DNA from: Condylostoma magnum
Lineage: Eukaryota > Ciliophora > Heterotrichea > Heterotrichida > Condylostomatidae
Assembly (NCBI GenBank): GCA_920105805.1
Contig: CAKKTI010000002.1
Coordinates: 62,001-126,000, forward strand
Length of the DNA stretch: 64,000 nucleotides
Direction: 5' to 3'
A program made the position numbers and the translations under genes. This document shows, piece by piece, positions 35,760 to 47,965 of the stretch (position 1 is the first letter of the stretch; the number at the start of each line of letters is the position of its first letter). The notes beneath the pieces were generated by a model, which was not told the origin of the DNA, searched no databases, and saw only the letters and a program-made list of their open reading frames with translations.

Positions 35760-37184
35760 CTACCAAATAATACAGCCCTTTTTCTTCTCAGGTTGCCTTT
35801 TAACTTATTGAGTAGGAAGAGGAGCTACTTGAAATACTTGATTACTGTTCCCAGATTAAGCTCTTGCAATTTATTACGGTTGATTGTTTTTAGGCAAATA
35901 GAGTCCCTCATAAGTTGACAATTACTATTAGTTTGGCTATACTTACTATTGTTATCTCGGCTATCCTTATATATTTTAGTTTGGCTATCCTTATATATTT
36001 TAGTTTGGTTATCCTTATATATACTGTTAGTTTGGCTATTCTAATATATATTAAATTGGCTGTCCTTATATATATTGAATTGGTTACTATTATTGGTTTG
36101 GCTATCCTTATGAATACTATTAAATTGGCTATCCTTATATGTACTATTAGTTTGGCTATCCTTATGCATACTATTAGTTTGGTTATACAACAGGAATTTA
36201 TTGATTCATGGCCCTGATTTACGCTTGCCTTTCCTCTTCTTCTTGGTTATACTATTCTTATAACTACATAGCCATTGCTAAGCTTTCATCGTCTAAATTC
36301 TAATCATTTTTATAAAGGTTTTCCTCGAATATAGGAGCATCTAGGATTTAAGGAACATCTAGGATTTAAGGATTTAAAACTTAAGCAGAATTATCGACTA
36401 CTTTAAACTAAGCACCCACATACTAATTATTTCCGTCTATTTCACTTAGCACTTCCCAAACTATCTCAGGAGTATGCAAATAGCCGATATCAGTAGCAAG
36501 TTAGTATATAATATCATCCTGCTTATATATTGTAGAAAAATGATTATTTCAAAATAAAACTCCTATATCATTATTACTAAGTCCTTGATATAACTAAAAT
36601 AACCCATTTTGCGTCATTTAAGTTGCGGTCTGATTCATAAAATTCTCTATCAAGATTTCCTTTTCTTCTAGCTATATTCCTTATCCTCTTTTAATTTAAT
36701 TATTAATCAGGATTTCTTATACTTAATTAAAAGATAGCCCGCCAATGGCTTAAGAAAATTCACTTTGCGGTTCTGGGATTCATCCATGGTACAAGTTTAT
36801 ATCTAGAAGTTCAAAAACTTCTAATTCCTAAGTAAATTCAAAATCTTTAATACCTTAAAACCTAACATTTACATCTAATCCCGTGTCTAACCTAGGCAGT
36901 ATATTGATAGCATCATCTATTCTAGCCTTTTTGTTTTCATAACTTGTAACATTTTCAGACTATGTAAAACTTACTTAATTGGTTTCTAGTATATGCTCCG
37001 CTACTAGGGATATAAGAGTTTAATGATCAAGGTTAGAGAAATCTTCATGAATATCTTGCTAATTTTTAAGAGATAAGACATTAGCTATTGCTAAAAGGGG
37101 ACATGGTCCATTTATGCTTTACATTAGAATTGGTGTAGTTCTACCGCGGAAATCGATCTTTTTAATTCAATAGCCTTCTTGCAT
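35760..37184 (-). CDS. MINDY-family K48 deubiquitinase with CAAX box
   Basis: 474 codons, starting MQEGYWIKKIDFRGRTTPIL. It has the MINDY catalytic core: Gln/Cys motif NGPCPLLAIANVL, LPRLDTGLDVNVRF, EVFELLDINLYHGW, and the catalytic His in FWNNHFSTI, then DIGYLHTPEIVWEVL. MINDY enzymes trim K48-linked ubiquitin chains. The Gln-rich C-terminal third holds tandem nonapeptide repeats and a basic end KKKGCIIW before TAG; animal MINDY1 also ends in a CAAX box (CVIL), so this marks the true stop and predicts prenylation. Downstream of the REEP gene on the same strand, 92 bp apart. Confidence 0.92.
35925..36190 (-). repeat. 27-bp tandem repeats coding QGQPNQQYI-type units
   Basis: About nine imperfect 27-bp units within the MINDY gene. 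On the minus strand they read as QYIQGQPNQ with small variations, and most Gln are TAA or TAG. On the plus strand the array looks like repeated tttggctatccttatat. Such Gln-rich arrays are prone to length change. Confidence 0.85.
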
Positions 37185-37276
37185 TTATAATTTGTATAAA
37201 AATAGAATTTATTAAGGCATTTACAGTTTTACATAAATTTAATCTAGAACTGATTTAATTATGAAATTTATATTGA

Positions 37277-37924
37277 TCAATAACCCAAAATTGTAAAACT
37301 ACTACATTTTAAACTTTGCTTACAAAAATATTTAAAGTCTTTAAATAATCATTCATATTTGCTATAATTCATTTTCCATACATAAGCTTTACTAATCTAA
37401 TTAAACTTTTTCCTATATGGTTGTCTTACAAAATCCCTTGAATTACTCTCTACTTATACTTGTGCTAGAGATATATTTCGTTTATACATCAATTATGATT
37501 TTACAAATACTTTATCAGATATTAAATTACCTATTGCTTCAGCTCCTTTTGTATTATCTGATATAAGAAAATAAAGCCATAGCATCTTGAAAATAGTATA
37601 ATAAGGAATTGAATTTTATCCAATGCAAGATTCGTAGAGAGAAAATATGTTCACTGTAATCCAGTATATTGTATAGACCTTTAAATCCATAGATGTATAA
37701 TTCCCGATTATATTTAGTGTTTGATATGATTAGTACACAATAAAATATCCAATATACAATAAAAGACTGGCAGGAGTTGTAAGCAAAATAAAAGCAAATC
37801 CAGCTGTAATAAAAATAGCCATGTCATGATGCCATATCTTGAAATAATTGCATAGTTGTTCAAACTATGGGAATTCTCTATAATATTCAGTTAGTTAATA
37901 CACAGCCCACTTTATTTCTTCCAT
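37277..37924 (-). CDS. REEP5/DP1/Yop1-family ER-shaping protein
   Basis: 215 codons from MEEIKWAVYQLTEYY. The TB2/DP1 domain is clear: two hydrophobic hairpins (MAIFITAGFAFILLTTPA, LLLYIGYFIVYQSYQTLN; IYWITVNIFSLYESCIG, FKMLWLYFLISDNTKGAEAI), with NTKGAE like the family's PQTQGAEYI. REEP/DP1 proteins wedge into ER tubules and curve them, so it may work with the SEY1-like GTPase at 54949. Ends GY-TGA (37277-37279). Confidence 0.88.
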
Positions 37925-38215
37925 TTTTAAGATAATTATAATAGTTGAGGTGTAATTAAGTATTCAAAGAGTTATGATACGTTTTATATAATAAAATAGT
38001 TAATTTATCGCCTCATATGAATAATGAAAATTGAACAAAATATCAGATGTTGTTATTATCGAAAACTTTTCAAATATTGTCATACAGCATATAAACTAAT
38101 AAATCCTATATTTTAAAGCATACAAGCTGCTATAATATACACATAGAATGAACTATTTATACAATATTTAATCATTTTATAGGTAATACAACATCAGTTT
38201 ACAATCTTAATTAAA

Positions 38216-39175
38216 ATGTCACTTATGCGAGCAGCCATAGCAACAGCCTTTGGGGGTCCTGAGGTTCTTTAAATCCAGCAAGTCCCTATTCCCGAGCCTA
38301 AAGAAGACGAAGTTTTAGTAAAAGTTAACTCCACATCTGTTAATTTTGCAGATACAATACAAAGATAAGGAAGATATCCACCTCCTCCTGGTGCATCAGA
38401 AATAATAGGATTAGAATTTTCAGGAGAAACAGCTGAGAACTAAAAAGTGATGGGCATTTTACCTGGAGGAGGTTACGGAGAATACGCTACTATTAATAAA
38501 GATCACTTAATACCCATACCCGAAGGAATGAGTTTCTAAACAGCAGCTGCAATCCCTGAGGTTTGGCTAACAGCCTATATGATACTCATAAGAGCAGGCC
38601 AAGTAAAGGAAGGAGATGTTTGTGTTGTGCATGCAGGATCAAGCGGTGTTGGTGGTGCATTAATCCAATTAGCAAAATGGAAAGGAGCTTAAGTATTTGC
38701 AACTGCAGGAACATAGGAAAAAGTTGAAAATTGTTTGAACCTTGGAGCTGATTTAGCGTGTAACTACAAAGAAAGTGATTTTACTGAGATTTTTAAATCC
38801 AGATGGTAAAATGCTAACTTAGTACTAGACTGCGTAGGAGCATCGTATTTCGAGAAAAACTTAGAAATTTTAGGCATAGACTCAACATGGGTGCTGTATG
38901 GACTAATGGGGGGATTTCAGGTGGAATAAATGCCTTTAAATAAGTTCCTAATGAAAAGAATTAGTTTTAAAGCTGTAACATTACGTACAAGGTCTAATCA
39001 ATACAAGGCTGAGCTTATTCAAGACTTTATTAGTTCTGGTGTATTGGATAAAATAGCAAATGAGGAATTCAAGGTGAAAATACATACTGTGCTAAGCTTA
39101 GAGGACATTGTATTGGCTCATTAGATCGTTCAGAGAAGTGAAAATATAGGGAAAATCATAGTGAATGTAGTTTAG
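38216..39175 (+). CDS. NADPH:quinone oxidoreductase, TP53I3/PIG3-like
   Basis: 319 codons of a zinc-free medium-chain reductase: MSLMRAAIATAFGGPEVL, ADTIQRQGRYPPPPGASEI (homologues LMQRQGQYDPPPG; the Gln is TAA), GYGEYATINKDHLIPIPEG, the NADP-binding VHAGSSGVGGALIQLA near residue 140, and the end NIGKIIVNVV. It reduces quinones or other electrophiles with NADPH. It ends in TAG TAA (39173-39178), 5 bases before the next gene's ATG. Without that stop it would run 130 bases into the next gene in another frame, which shows UAG/UAA act as stops here. Confidence 0.93.
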
Positions 39176-39183
39176 TAATCAAT

Positions 39184-40431
39184 ATGGATAGAAGAGGCTC
39201 AGAACCAGGAAACTATAGAAACAATAGAGTCCAATTCAGCACGTTTTCAGCTGGACATAATGATGAAGAGTATAAATCAAATAATCATTGCATTGTGTGT
39301 AATCAAAGAGTAATGAGTGCTAGCTTTGGGATCATATTTTCCAAAAAGTTTACATGTGATATTTGCCATAATTCAGTATGCGATGATTGTTCAAAGTAAA
39401 AGTAATATAGCAAGTTCTCTTAAGACAGTAGAGTTTGTAAAAACTGCTAAGATGATTAAATATTCGCATTAGGGGATATCCCGAATGATCCATAAGAGCT
39501 ATAAACTGAGATAGAGAAGCTAAAGAAGCAGCTATCTGAAAAAACTATTCAAAAAGAGCAGGAATAAGCCAGAAGAGCAGCATTACAATACGAGTTTGAG
39601 TAGTCAAAGGAAGAATACGATAGTATGAGGGGAATGAGAGTAGAAGAAGTAGGGAGGCTTTAAGATTACAAAGACAAACTTATGCAGGAGAAAGCAGTGC
39701 TATTAGAAAAGATCAACACAGAGCAGAATTAATATATAGAGCAGTAGAGCCTTAATACAGAAATAGAGAGTTAAGTTAAGTATTTAAAACTGGAAGTATA
39801 AAAATTAGAAGAAAAAGTATCAATAGAGAAAGATTTATCCGGGTAATTACAAAGCTTACTCAAGGAGGCTAATGTTAAATCTGGAAATGCTTAGGAGGAA
39901 GTTGAAGAGCTGTAGTAAAAGCTCGAGTAATGCAATAGAAGAAAGCTTAAGCTAGAAGACTAATACAAAACTGAGACAGAGCAATATTAAGCAGAAATAA
40001 AAGACTTGGAAATTCTTCTAAAAAATTACGAAATCTAAACTACAGCAACGGATAGCTCAGATGAAGAACCTGAATACTTAAAATAACTCAAACAGGAAAA
40101 TTTAGTATTAAAATCACGATTGCATGAGCTGGAAAATGACCAATTAGAGTAAACTTAAAATTTAGTAGAAGTTCTAGAAAATCTGAAATCTTAATTGCAT
40201 GAAGAAAAGCTTTAAAATTAAAGAATACGAGAAAATGATACAGTTGGCATATAAACCCAAATATAATTAGAATAAAAGAAGAATCAATAATACTAATAAC
40301 AAGTTGCTGAATTAGACCAACAAATCAACCAAATTCGCAGCTATGGACTCAGTATATCATCGTTGAATCAATATAAGGAAGATGATGAAGGCCCCATATC
40401 ATCACGTAAATGCAAATGCATAATAATTTGA
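39184..40431 (+). CDS. FYVE-like zinc finger plus coiled-coil, CAAX end
   Basis: 415 codons starting MDRRGSEPGNYRNNR. Residues ~38-90 hold four CxxC pairs (CIVC, CDIC, CDDC, CKNC) spaced like a FYVE finger, but without the RRHHCR patch that binds PI3P, so lipid binding is doubtful. The rest is a long coiled coil (EIEKLKKQLSEKTIQKEQEQ and onward). It ends RKCKCIII before TGA 40429-40431: a CAAX box next to a second Cys, implying prenylation and membrane attachment. The stop touches the stop of the EF-hand gene on the other strand. Confidence 0.85.
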
Positions 40432-41223
40432 TTATAAGTCATTGAAATTTAAATTATCTAAAATAAACTTAAATGAGCAAAACATTTCCACTAGCTGTTG
40501 ATTCTCCTCAGTAGCATCCGCCACTTTTTAAAGCTTTTTGATTGTTAAAATCCCATTATGTGCAATTTTGCACATATCAAATATAAAATTGGTAAAAGAA
40601 GCTGCTAGGTCTTCAACTAGATCATCCGTTGTGGCATGTTTTAATTAAAGAATACACAGTTGTTGAGCCTCTTTAAATGAAAGTCCTCCTTTTCTACTTT
40701 TATCATAGGCTCTAAAGAACAGTTCTATTCTATCCTGTATTGAGCCGTGCTTTATTATACTTACTGCTTGTAGAAATTCTTACCAATCTAAAAAACCATT
40801 TCCATTTACATCGATTGAGTCGAATATTTGCCCTAGGAGGCCTTCGCCCTCCTATAAACCTCGTTTTACACCTTGGGAAAAGGTTGATCTGTCAATACCT
40901 TCAGATATGTCGTGATTTGGGTTTTTTACTATGTTTAAAAGTAGCATTGTTTTGTACTTTGAGTATAGATTTCTTAATTCTATCGATGTAAATTTGTATT
41001 TTTGGGATAGTGAAATGATTTTATCACTTTATAGAGGAGGATATTTCTTATCTACAGTTAATCTTTTGCATACTAAATTGTCTTTTACAGCTGCTTTGTA
41101 TCTAAAAGTGCTTTTTGGTAGTCAAATCGACTTATCTGGTGAATTATTTCTAGATTATGGAATAGAAATAGCAATTGTTCGTTTTTTAAACTTTTGAAGA
41201 TAATCTCTGGTGCTATTAATCAT
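40432..41223 (-). CDS. EF-hand calcium-binding protein, calcineurin-B/NCS-like
   Basis: 263 codons. A basic N-terminal extension (MINSTRDYLQKFKKRT) is followed by EF-hand helices: FDSIDVNGNGFLDWQEFL is a full EF-hand loop (D-x-D-x-N-x-F...E), the next, AYDKSRKGGLSFKEAQQL, is degenerate, and a third region (FDMCKIAHNGILTIKKL) has lost the acidic residues. So one site probably binds calcium. It ends NDL before TAA 40432-40434, with no base between it and the convergent gene. Confidence 0.8.
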
Positions 41224-41295
41224 TTTAATAGAGTTTTATTATCTATATGCCTTTTAGTTTATGATTGCATTTAATTATTATGCATTATGCTTACC

Positions 41296-41907
41296 TTATT
41301 TATATCTATAGACATACTGTAATCCTTGCATCTGTTTCTAGGTTGATACTACCAGAATATTTACATCCGGTGGAATTTGATTCAGCTTGTGTATCCTTTT
41401 GCCAAATATAGTGAAAATATATCTCAATGGATTACTATTAGAATTGTATTTATGGTTAACTCAAGCAATCAGATTTTCTATCTTATTTTACTCTCCAAAA
41501 TTATACTAGAATCCTACCAAATTTTCATCAGCAATAATAGCACAATCTGGAATTACTCAAACTTACCTTTCTTCCTACTTTTAAATAGAAGATACAAATT
41601 ATTAACCAAAACTTGAATCAATACTTAAATTGCTTTTCACTTCTCTTCTAGAAGTTCTATTAGAGAGGTATCTGGACTTCATGTATTAGCTTTCAATATT
41701 TTACTTAATCTGATTGCACTAAATATTCCCAGTTTTGTCATAGTAGTAATCAACTACTGGTTTATTTGACTATTTATAACAGTATATTAATTTTGTACGA
41801 TCTCTACGCTAACTTGGAATGCTTAACGATGTTTTTATTGATGCGCGAGATAATTTACTAAGCCTTGGGCTAAATTGAGGGAAAGGATAACATCTAGAAT
41901 TACTCAT
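41296..41907 (-). CDS. Doublecortin-like domain protein
   Basis: About 203 codons from MSNSRCYPFPQFSPRL. A basic Ser/Arg-rich N-terminal half is followed by NKIENLIAWVNHKYN, then PLRYIFTIFGKRIHKL, and IPPDVNILVVSTQKQ. This order (helix, L-Y/F-T-x-x-G, then L..I...) is the doublecortin fold, which binds microtubules. Stop taken as TAA 41296-41298; a tandem TAA TAA lies six codons further. The domain call rests on a single weak copy. It is divergent from the RING gene with 253 bp between. Confidence 0.5.
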
Positions 41908-42160
41908 ATTTTTTTTAATTTACAACGAACTCTTTCTCATTGTTTATATTACAATATATGCATTAAACTAGTTCCTATAATAGCAAATTTTAATTAGAAA
42001 TTTTCCTTCTGTGAATTGGTATCAAAGTTATAAATATTAAGTAAAAAAATAGTATTATACATCAAACCACCTTAGTCTACCCCTAAGTAATGATTTCAAT
42101 GCTTTGGTGGTGACTGAATAAAATAATATTATTCTAGGCTAAATTTATACAAATAATAAA

Positions 42161-43147
42161 ATGAAATTGGTAGGTTATGTGATCATGATTTCTCTTATCT
42201 GAGCGAAAGATATCTGCTGGCAATGTGAGATAGCTGGATAATAATTTCAATCGTAAACTTTATGCAGCTCAAATGACTGAAACATTTGCCCAATCGAAAA
42301 TGAGGGATGCAATCCTGAGTGCTCAGAAAAATCAATTCTAGAAAGTTAGAACTATTGTTCGAGTAATAGGGTAAATTATATATAGGCATAATGCAATACC
42401 GAAAAATACAACAATAATCCAAACAGCAGCACTTGGATCGAGGATATCGGTCCAATGAGTCTCTGTGTCCTGTAAATCGATCTGACTGGACTATACGACT
42501 AAGATCAATATGTTATATTTAGAGCATATTACAATAACAATGATCTAGGCACTCTTATAATAAACAATTAAAGTAACGATACAGTAATTAAACTAACCTC
42601 CTATTAAAGTGTTGATGAATTTTAATTACAAGGTAATAAATTCCAAGTAGTTTATTATACCGAGAATGAGTATAATAGCTATTCTGGCTTATTTTTAACT
42701 TGGAAAGTTGAGGTAGACGAGGAGTAAGAAGAGAATTTCGGAACTGATAATTCTTCATATGTTATGATAGTTGTTATTATTTCTTCCGTCCTAAGTCTAT
42801 TCACATGCTTATCTTTAGCTTACTTCAAGTTTTGCTATAAAAACCCATAAGAGGAAGAGTCAAGCAGCTAATATGCTCGTGTGCATAACTTTTCACTAGA
42901 TTAAACATAGATCGAATAGATTGAACAAAAGTTTACAAGTATAGGATTTCAAGATAGCCTTCTTGAAATTGGAGAGAAAACTTGCTGCATTTGTTTGGAA
43001 GAGTAAGTTTTATACAGATTCACAGAAAATATTTTAGTAAAGAAGCTAGATTGCAGGCATATACTACACTCTCAATGCTTTTCTGAATATTTAACAAAAA
43101 GTTGCATTCAATTGAGATGTCCACTGTGCAAAACTAATTTAGTATGA
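42161..43147 (+). CDS. RING-H2 membrane E3 ligase-like protein
   Basis: 328 codons. MKLVGYVIMISLIWA is a signal peptide, followed by a Cys-rich ectodomain, one transmembrane helix (MIVVIISSVLSLFTCLSLAY) and a cytosolic tail with a RING-H2 finger near the C-terminus: CCICLEEQVLYRF, LDCRHILHSQCF, CPLCKTNLV. All eight zinc ligands are present. The layout matches GOLIATH/RNF-type E3 ligases that ubiquitinate membrane cargo. Ends LV-TGA (43145-43147). Confidence 0.87.
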
Positions 43148-43828
43148 TTATTTTATATTAATTTAGTATTATGTTTTTTATAAGATTCAGTCTTGTAGTA
43201 TTTAATTAATATATTAGTTGATTTGAGCTTATTTAGTAATTAAGGATATTTATTTGGCAAATTTAACATATACTTTAATTATTGTATATACTTTGAAATC
43301 ATTCACTGTAATAGGAGACTAACTTTGAGAATAATTGTTAATACAATGAAATAATTATTAATGATTTGGAATGTTTTATAAGACATTAGTTATTCATTTG
43401 TATTACTAATGTGTCATTTATATTTTGACTCCATAGCACATAATAATAAAAGTAATTAAGATTCAAAATTATTCAGTCAATAATAGATTATAAACCTGTA
43501 AAAATCTAAACTCAATAACTACTTGTCTTTTGTTAACAAAAAGATGTGAGTTTATTACAGAATAAGTAATACTAGACATGGATTTACAAAATTGGGATTT
43601 CACTTTTTGCATAATTTTAGTAAGCCTTTAAGACATTCAAATATAGTAAATCATGAATTAGTTTTACATTCATACTAAATTAGCCTACTTTAAACTTAAC
43701 TTCATAAAAATGCAATAAGAATAATGGGCCTATAGTAAAAGCCATAGCCTGATAAGTATATTAAATATTTATTACACAAATAAGGATCTATATATGCAAA
43801 ACTCAATATCTAAATAAAAGTTATTGAA
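43148..43828. other. AT-rich gap, no gene seen
   Basis: 681 bp of very AT-rich DNA between two tail-to-tail genes. No start, motif or biased composition that I can support on either strand. Confidence 0.5.
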
Positions 43829-44140
43829 TTACACACTTAATTTACCTTCTAACCTACTTGTAATATCTTCAATAATAGAAACATTCTCCTCCAATCGATC
43901 TAAAGCATCTCCAAATACAGTTAATTCATCTAAAATGCAGTCAGTGAAGGCAAATTCAGCATTAACCTTATCCATCATTTCCGAAATGTTAACAGAATCT
44001 TCAATTAATTGCTTATACTATTAATCAGATTCATTATTCATATCCGTCATTTAGCTCATTCCAAGACTAGTCTCTTTTGCCCCTATCCTGATATACGAAA
44101 TTAGATTGCACACATATTGCTCAGGAACCGATTATGACAT
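43829..44140 (-). CDS. Small coiled-coil protein, BLOC/BORC-subunit-like
   Basis: 103 codons from MSQSVPEQYVCNLISY. A mostly helical protein with LIEDSVNISEMMDKVN and VFGDALDRLEENVSIIEDI followed by TSRLEGKL at the end, similar in length and heptads to small BLOC-1/BORC subunits that control lysosome-related traffic. The match is by overall form, not a unique motif. Ends SV-TAA. Only 48 bp downstream of the acid phosphatase, on the same strand. Confidence 0.55.
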
Positions 44141-44188
44141 ATTTATACAAATTTAAATTATGCACTATAAAATGCTTTAAATAAATAA

Positions 44189-45310
44189 CTAATGAAACTT
44201 ACATGCTTCTTTAATATCATTAACTCTGAACTTAGATGTCTGTCTATCTAATTCCTCTAAAGTAACCTCTTACTTATTATCATGAATTCCAATTACCTCG
44301 TCATTAAGCTTAATAATCAAACTCTCATCATCGTACAGCTCAAAGACCAAAGTGGATCCAAATGTAGGAATTTCAGTTAGTATGTACCCAATACAAGGTA
44401 ATAAGGCCATAAAGGTAGTCTCATGTGCTACATTTACTACAAATCTCAAACTAGCTCCATTTACCCTGTCCCTCATCTATTGAATCATTTACTTATAAAA
44501 CTCAGAACACGAAAGAGCCAGTCCTTCTCTTGACTAATACGGAAGCAGATTTTTATACTGGAATCAAACAGCCTTCATTTCTCTGTATAAATCATCACTA
44601 ATAGCAGCTGGCATTGGTATATCCTCCAATAATCCATTATCAATCCCTGCAGCTACATATTCTACAGTTCTTTCATCCACAAAATCTATCCCAAGTGCTT
44701 TTGATACCCTGGGAAACAAATCTTCTTATCATTACTACAATTTTCTCTAGTACACATGTGATCTTAACAGCAATTGATTTATTTACAAAATCCTTGGACA
44801 GTTTTATTAGGTGAACCCATACAAATAGTGATCGATTTGTCTCTCATAGGTATGAATAGGCACTATTTATATAAGATGTGGCAAGGCTGCATTTCCTAAC
44901 TATGCTTCGATTTGTTCTATATTATGCACATGAATAGCTGGCCTACTTTCATGTCCTCCCAGTATACTAGGCCCTGTGCCGTGTGGGTACAAACCGATCA
45001 TCTAGGCCTATGCGCTTGCAATTGTTCTGTTAGATTCAGTAGTTACTACTAAGATTTCATCAGGCTGGTAGTTAGGTGATAGAAGTTGTGTTTATTCTAC
45101 ATATCTTCGCCTGAATTCCCGACCTATTAAGTACTAAGCTCTGAGTCCTCGTCCTGTCACCTCGGCGCGCTGACTCTCTTTTCAATAAGGTCTGTTAAAC
45201 GGGTATATGAATCTAGGACCTCTGTTAGCATGTCGGGCTAGGTATGACACAAAAATTAATTCTCTTGAGAATGCTGCGTGAAATAATGTTGTGAGGATTA
45301 AAATTAGCAT
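44189..45310 (-). CDS. Histidine acid phosphatase (branch 2), secreted
   Basis: 373 codons. MLILILTTLFHAAFS is a signal peptide. The nucleophile motif is YLARHANRGPRF, with Ala where RHGxRxP has Gly; His and both Arg are kept. Later come AEVTGRGLRAQYLIGREFRR, TTESNRTIASAQAQMIGLYP and the proton-donor motif NVAHETTFMALL (HE as in many lysosomal/prostatic relatives). It hydrolyses phosphomonoesters in acidic vacuoles or outside the cell. TGA gives Trp in PYWKESQ. Ends KFH-TAG (44189-44191). Confidence 0.9.
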
Positions 45311-45497
45311 TTTTTATACGTTTTAAGCTTAAAGAGGTATTTTGTAGTTTAATGGGGAGTTGGTAAGGATGATGATTAGTGCATGTTAGTACTGATTGTT
45401 TATGTATGGGAGAATACTTTGAAATGTATGATAATATTGTAGTTAGATAAATTTATACTGATTAATTATGCAAAAATATGGGAAATTAGTTTGCTTA

Positions 45498-47495
45498 CTA
45501 AACTGTCTAGGATGAATAAAGTGCATCTATCTCCTTTGCAAAATAGTTCTTAGCATTAAATCTATTAACCTTGAACGTAGGTGTCATGACTCCGCTTTCA
45601 ATATTAAAAGGTGTACTTACCAAATGTATATTTTTAACTTGTTCAAAAGACAGCAATCCATTTTCCCTACCAAGTCTATTTAAATCATCTTGAATAGTTT
45701 TTTTAAATTCTTTTGACTTACAAATTTATTCAAAATCGAAACTATGATTGTTTTCATTTGCCCACTTTTTAGCAACTTGCTCATCAGGGAAAATAATAGC
45801 AACTAAAATCGGTTATAAAGAGTCCCCATATACAAAAATCATGGTAATATACTTAGACAAGCTATAAACTCCTTCAATCTTCTCCGGTGCAACATACTCT
45901 CCTTATGCCAACTTGAAAATATTCTTAGCTCTATCAATTATCTTGATTGACCCGTTGGGCTGTACTTGCCCAACATCTCCACTATGCAGCCATCCTTCTG
46001 AGTCAATGGCTTCCTAGGTCTTTTCAGGCAATTTAAAGTAACCAGGAGTTATACTAGGACCTCTAAAACAGATCTCCCCTCTAGGACAATGATCTCCACT
46101 TTCATTTACATCCCTGCTCGTATAGTTCATTTCCGGTATATCTATCAACTTAATTTCCATCGACGGTATTGGACCCCCGACGTGTCCAGCTGTTGGATCT
46201 TCTTTATAAGTAACAGTAGCTACTGCCCCGCACTCCGTTTAGCCGTATCCTTCTAGAATATTACAAGCAAAGCAGATTTTCAAGAACTCGAGTATGTCTG
46301 ATTTTATAGGAGCTGATCCTGTCACCATTGACTTCACTCTTCCTCCTAAAACAGCCTTGGTTTTCTTAAACACCAATGCGTCGTATATTGAGTGAGTAAA
46401 TTATCCTTTACGTAGACCTTCTCTCTTAGAGTTAATCGCTTTTCTTATAAGTTTGGCCTTGGTGCCTGTTTATTCCGCAAAAATTCCATTTATAACATCG
46501 TAGAATCTTGTTAGGAGTCTAGGGACAACTGCGAATAGAGTGGGCCGCAGAATCTATAAGTCATCCCTTATTTTCAGTATATCCCCACTGAAAAATCCTA
46601 TTTAGCCTCCTACACAAGCCACTGTGATCATGTTGATTCTTTCAAACACATGTGCTAGGGGTAGGTATGATAAATGTATGTCATTATGTGAAATTATATT
46701 CTAAGTATTAACAGCATATGAGTTAGCAATTAGAGCCTAGTGAGTAATTATTGCTCCTTTTGGCAGTCCTGTAGTACCACTTGTATAGCATAAGGTGTAA
46801 ACATCTAAAGGCTGGACCTCAGCAAACTCCTGCTTTCTATTCTTTCCTTACTAGATTACGTCACTATAGGTAAAAAACTACAGTCCACACTACTCAACCC
46901 TTCTTTAAACATCACTACCAACTTCATCCATTACTATAAGCGTTCTCAGATTAGAGGTTTTATTCTCCTACTTCGCCTGTAAAACCTTATCAACATTCTC
47001 ACCAGATATTAAAATTGATATCAATTAAGTTTGTTCTAGCATATACTCCATAGCCTCACCTCCTAGAGCATCATAAAAGGTAATTGTAGTGAAGTTATAC
47101 AAAGCACAAGCTGCATCGGCAACAATCCACTCTTCCCTGTTTTTACTGTATAATCCGAAAAATTGATAAGTTTTACCATCATCGTTGTATTATTCTATGA
47201 GTCCTAGGTTGATTAGCCCAGATCCGAAGTTCTGAGACAGCTCAGAAATCTCTCCGTAGGTTTTCCATACGTATTTTTTGTTCACTTGAGTCCCCAGGAA
47301 GGGTCTTCGTTACTTTTCACGGAAAGATCGTAAGTAAATGTCTTGTATGGTGCGGACTTCAGACTCCCCAGTTATGAAAAGGTCCTCAGTGTAGTTAGGG
47401 TGTCTATATATGGCAGACTCGTTTGAATTAGGGTTGTGGATTGGTCTACTGTATATTCTATTTTAGTAGTCTATTCTAGTGGTACAGCACCCCAT
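45498..47495 (-). CDS. Long-chain acyl-CoA synthetase (ACSL type)
   Basis: 665 codons activating fatty acids to acyl-CoA with ATP. It begins MGCCTTRID, a likely myristoylation plus palmitoylation signal, unusual for ACSL, which normally has an N-terminal membrane helix. Motifs: [34 protein letters not shown]-loop [14 protein letters not shown] near residue 235, [38 protein letters not shown]. Ends SSQTV before tandem TAG TAA. Divergent from the 47525 gene, 29 bp between the ATGs. Confidence 0.94.
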
Positions 47496-47524
47496 TTTAA
47501 ATTATACCAAAGACAGTTAATAAA

Positions 47525-47965
47525 ATGACTGAGGTTAATTTCTAAAATACAAAAATTTATAAGTTTTTGTAATTGTTTCCTGATGAGAAGTAAGCTGATT
47601 GCCTAGAAGCTGCGATTTTAGTTGGAATATAGGAAATTTAGAAAAGATATGGACAATAACCAGATTATAGGAAAATTTTGAAAAATAATTCGCCATAGAT
47701 GAGGTAAAAAGTGAGTTAAATTAAATAATAAGTTAGGAATTTTAGCTAAAATGATAATGATATTAGTCCTGCTAGGCATAGGTTCTAAGGCATTAATAAT
47801 TCATATATTGCAGGAACTATAAGAAATAAATCCAACCCGCGTTGAAGTCACGTTCAAAGTAAAATTAAATAGTAGGTTAGAAGAGACATTGCTACTTTTT
47901 AAAAGAAAGTAAGGACTAATAGAGAGAAAGTTAGAGCAACACAAGTGTATGATTATCAGTTTTAA
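47525..47965 (+). CDS. Hypothetical basic protein, 146 aa
   Basis: From MTEVNFQNTKIYKF to TAA 47963-47965. Basic and Gln-rich, with LEAAILVGIQEIQKRYGQQ at the start and repeated basic helices (SHVQSKIKQQVRRDI) later. No known domain. TGA codes Trp in NPRWSH. The short divergent promoter with the acyl-CoA synthetase and the aaaATG context support it. Confidence 0.5.

Noticed and set aside
35915-36217. Plus-strand ORF of repeated hydrophobic nonapeptides (SLAILIYI-type)
   Set aside because: It is the antisense of the Gln-rich repeats in the MINDY gene, whose catalytic core fixes the coding strand.
42195-42455. Minus-strand ORF beginning MDRYPRSKCC
   Set aside because: It is a shadow of the Cys-rich ectodomain of the RING-H2 protein.
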